Below are positions 6,356 to 8,450 of a stretch of 8,450 nt of DNA, piece by piece; position 1 is the first letter of the stretch; every line of letters begins with the position of its first letter. Location of the stretch: positions 1-8,450 of the forward strand of contig JACMIS010000710.1 in NCBI GenBank assembly GCA_014381035.1, in the 5' to 3' direction. Below the pieces are notes generated by a model. The model made no database searches. It was given only the letters and a program-made list of their open reading frames with translations, and was not told the origin of the DNA. The DNA comes from Armatimonadota bacterium (GTDB lineage: Bacteria; Armatimonadota; Armatimonadia; Armatimonadales; Armatimonadaceae). The translations under genes were made by a program, and so were the position numbers.

Positions 6356-8236
6356 ATGAAACAGGAAGCGTTTGTCGCGCTTGTGGAGCGTTTGGAGATC
6401 GCCGCACAGAAGAATCCCGCCAGTTACCGGGCACGCGTCGCCTTGCTGGCGGTACTGGGGTACGCGTTCATCCTGCTCCTGTTGCTGGTTGGCATCGTTC
6501 TCACCATTGCCCTGGTACTATTCGCCTATTTCGCCCGCTCGAACAGTTTCGCGATGATCAAGTTGTTTGCCATCGTCGGTGGCTTCACTCTGGCGACGCT
6601 GGCTGCACTCTGGGTCAAATTCGATAAGCCGGAAGGTATTCCCCTTGACCGCGAAAACGCGGGGCCACTATTTCAGATGATCGACCGGTTGACCACCGCG
6701 CTGGGTGCCCCCCGATTTCATCATGTCTTACTGACTCCCGAACTGAACGCGGCAGTGGTACAAGTACCGCGGCTCGGGGTGCTGGGCTGGCAGAGCAATT
6801 ACCTTCTTATCGGTCTACCGTTGATGCAGGCTCTTTCCGAACCAGAATTTGAAGCCGTTATTGCGCACGAACTGGGACACTTGCGGGGCGGTCACGGGCA
6901 GTTTTCCGCGTGGATCTACCGGGTCAATATCACCTGGGAACAATTGATGGAAAAACTTCAGGACGCGAAGATCAGCGGCGCGATCCTGAAACCGTTTTTC
7001 CGGTGGTACGCCCCCTATTTCGCCGCGTATTCGTTTGCGCTTCGTCGTCAGGATGAGTACGAGGCGGACGCGTGCGCCGCCCGTCTGGTCGGGGCGCGGG
7101 TATTCGCAGACGCGCTCTGTGCCCTGCCGGTCCGCGATCAGGGATTGAGCACCTTCTGGAAATCCGTCTCCCAAAGTGTGATGGAGCAGGCGGAACCGCC
7201 TACCGCGCCGTTTTCGAGTCTGGCGATGGCGTTTCACTCCGGCTCTGCGCCCGGGACAGACAACGCTCTTGCGGACGCACTACGCGTAAAAACGAATGTT
7301 GTGGACACGCACCCCGCACTCGCCGACCGCTTGCGTGCCTTGGGTCAGGAACCGCATCTTCCCGACCCACCCGCAACGGATGCCACCCGCCTTTTCGGCA
7401 CACACCTGCCCGGATTGATCCGACAGTTGGATAATCAGTGGTTCGCTGATGTTCGCCCCGCATGGCACGAGAAATACCGTGTCTTGCAACAAGCGCGGCA
7501 ACGGTTGGAGCAGTTGGAAGCACGCGTGCTGGCGGGAGAAACGCTCTCCCCGGCGGAGGCATGGGAACAGGCAGACCTGACCGAAGATTTCCACGGCGCG
7601 GCGGTCGCCTTACCACTATTTCACGCGATCCTGGCGACCGGCGGACCGGAATCGATTTCTCGCGCCCATTTCGCTATCGGTCGTATCTTGCTTGCGCAGG
7701 ATGTCGCAGACGGGATTGAGCATCTGGAAACCGCGTGCGCCGCGTCGTCCCTCGCGGTATTTCCCGCCCTGCAACTGATATACGCGTTCCACAAAAACCG
7801 GGGCGATGACGTTGCTCTGCAAGCCGTGCGGGAGCGCATCCAGAACCATGTGGAGAAAGAACAAGCCGCTGAAAAGGAGCGCGACCCGTCGGTGATACTG
7901 AAGAGCGACCGATACTTACCTCACGAAACCTCGGACGCGCTGATCGCCGCAATCCGTGCCCGATTGGCACTTATCGGGGATGTTAGCGAAGCGTTTTTCG
8001 TGCGGAAAGTGGTGACGCATTTCCCGGATAGACCGCTGTACTGCCTCGCGGTCACGCTGACCCATGATTGGGCACGGTATAGCTCGGCGGATGATATCAC
8101 ACGGGTGCTACAAGCGTTGGCACACCGGATGGATTCCCTACCCGGCGAGACGAATTTTATCGTAGCAATCGGCGGGACCAAGTTTATCCGACAACAACTG
8201 TTGGAAATTCCTACCGCGCAAATCTACAAAAAGTAA
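6356..8236 (+). CDS. Membrane-anchored M48 family zinc metallopeptidase with helical C-terminal half
   Basis: The 626-residue protein has two N-terminal membrane segments, about residues 28-60 (very Leu/Val-rich) and 66-87. The M48 catalytic domain follows. The zinc-binding motif HELGH is at 171-175, with H171 and H175 as ligands and E172 catalytic. The third ligand is probably E234 in EYEAD (234-238), the usual ExxxD signature. THPALADRLRALG at 319-331 is the downstream element common in M48 proteases. M48 enzymes such as HtpX act in membrane-protein quality control, while others such as BepA process envelope proteins. This one is about twice the length of HtpX. Residues 335-626 are mainly helical, with a possible coiled segment at 375-393 and TPR-like helices around 412-500, perhaps for substrate or partner binding; I recognise no named domain there. 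The start is supported by GGAGA at 6345-6349. It is the only plus-strand gene, divergent from the methyltransferase, and appears monocistronic. The peptidase call is firm; the substrate is unknown. Confidence 0.93.
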   Translation: MKQEAFVALVERLEIAAQKNPASYRARVALLAVLGYAFILLLLLVGIVLTIALVLFAYFARSNSFAMIKLFAIVGGFTLATLAALWVKFDKPEGIPLDRENAGPLFQMIDRLTTALGAPRFHHVLLTPELNAAVVQVPRLGVLGWQSNYLLIGLPLMQALSEPEFEAVIAHELGHLRGGHGQFSAWIYRVNITWEQLMEKLQDAKISGAILKPFFRWYAPYFAAYSFALRRQDEYEADACAARLVGARVFADALCALPVRDQGLSTFWKSVSQSVMEQAEPPTAPFSSLAMAFHSGSAPGTDNALADALRVKTNVVDTHPALADRLRALGQEPHLPDPPATDATRLFGTHLPGLIRQLDNQWFADVRPAWHEKYRVLQQARQRLEQLEARVLAGETLSPAEAWEQADLTEDFHGAAVALPLFHAILATGGPESISRAHFAIGRILLAQDVADGIEHLETACAASSLAVFPALQLIYAFHKNRGDDVALQAVRERIQNHVEKEQAAEKERDPSVILKSDRYLPHETSDALIAAIRARLALIGDVSEAFFVRKVVTHFPDRPLYCLAVTLTHDWARYSSADDITRVLQALAHRMDSLPGETNFIVAIGGTKFIRQQLLEIPTAQIYKK

Positions 8237-8267
8237 GCCGTTCTCCTCTTGGCTGATTTTCTTTTTT
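8236..8267 (+). terminator. Weak intrinsic terminator after the M48 gene
   Basis: AGCCG (8236-8240) and TGGCT (8250-8254) form a 5-bp stem including one G-T pair, with a 9-base loop. It is followed at 8257-8267 by TTTTCTTTTTT. It begins at the last base of the stop codon. The T-tract is good but the stem is short, so efficiency is uncertain. Confidence 0.4.
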
Positions 8268-8345
8268 GTCCTCCCGGACGGGGGCAACCTTACGTTGCAT
8301 CGCTTTCACCTGCGGTGCTCGTTGCTGTTTGGTTTGCCTGGAGGC

Positions 8346-8416
8346 TTTCCCGCGAATGCGCCGGTTACGGTCCCCGCACGGAGCGCGGGGACCGTAACCG
8401 GCGCATTCGCGGGAAA
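8346..8416. repeat. Perfect long inverted repeat: 32-base arms, 7-base loop
   Basis: The arms at 8346-8377 and 8385-8416 are exact reverse complements, checked base by base, around the loop ACGGAGC at 8378-8384. The outer edges carry TTTCCCGC and GCGGGAAA; the flanks beyond do not pair continuously. No T-run follows on either strand, so it is not a standard intrinsic terminator, though it could block transcription between convergent genes. It starts 109 bases after the M48 stop. Possible identities are a REP/MITE-like dispersed element, a transcription-barrier hairpin, or a fold-back assembly artefact near a contig edge. Open frames of 60-70 codons on both strands across it spell similar peptides only because of the symmetry. 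Confidence 0.85.
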
Positions 8417-8450
8417 ACAGCACGGGGTCAAGTGTAGCAAGACTCCCAAG

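Noticed and set aside
8346..8416. Inverted repeat read as a standard intrinsic terminator
   Set aside because: Neither strand has a T-run after the stem, and the stem is much longer than usual. A separate T-tract hairpin lies right after the M48 stop.
8211..8437. Short open frames on both strands at the right edge
   Set aside because: They cross the perfect inverted repeat and owe their similar peptides to its symmetry. They have no ribosome binding site or family resemblance.
1..8450. CRISPR array, tRNA, rRNA, insertion sequence or toxin-antitoxin pair
   Set aside because: I saw no regularly spaced direct repeats, no tRNA cloverleaf, and no transposase or toxin-like frame in the window.

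Overview
The window is bacterial: densely coding, GC-rich (roughly 60% by eye) and with short intergenic gaps. It holds four protein genes, one of them cut by the window edge. The strongest taxonomic clue is the 1,065-residue protein with planctomycete-type cytochrome c, PSCyt2/DUF1549 and PSD1/DUF1553 domains. These families are abundant in Planctomycetota and also occur in Verrucomicrobiota, Armatimonadota and Acidobacteriota. Together with weak or absent Shine-Dalgarno sites on the minus-strand genes, this suggests one of those phyla, but the sequence alone does not decide which.

Layout. Minus strand, read from right to left: a class I SAM-dependent methyltransferase (6181-5522), a 330-base AT-richer gap with a promoter, the PSCyt1-PSCyt2-LamG-PSD1 protein (5191-1994), a 68-base intercistronic gap with two small hairpins, and a secreted beta-propeller protein with a Reg_prop-type repeat (1925 to beyond base 1, at least 641 residues). 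Plus strand: a membrane-anchored M48 zinc metallopeptidase with a long helical C-terminal half (6356-8236), divergent from the methyltransferase. It is followed by a weak candidate terminator and then by a perfect 32-base-arm inverted repeat (8346-8416).

How the genes relate. The cytochrome/PSD1 gene and the propeller gene probably form one transcription unit, since they share a strand, lie 68 bases apart and have a recognisable promoter only upstream of the first. Both carry N-terminal export signals, so they likely act outside the cytoplasmic membrane. The usual partner of PSD1 proteins, a DUF1501 protein, is not the next gene here; the propeller takes that place. The methyltransferase and the M48 peptidase share a 174-base divergent promoter region but have no obvious functional link.

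I do not see a clear new defence, mobile or RNA system. The items most worth a second look are the long perfect inverted repeat near the right edge, the low-GC patch inside the cytochrome gene, the propeller replacing DUF1501, and the possible leaderless start of the methyltransferase.
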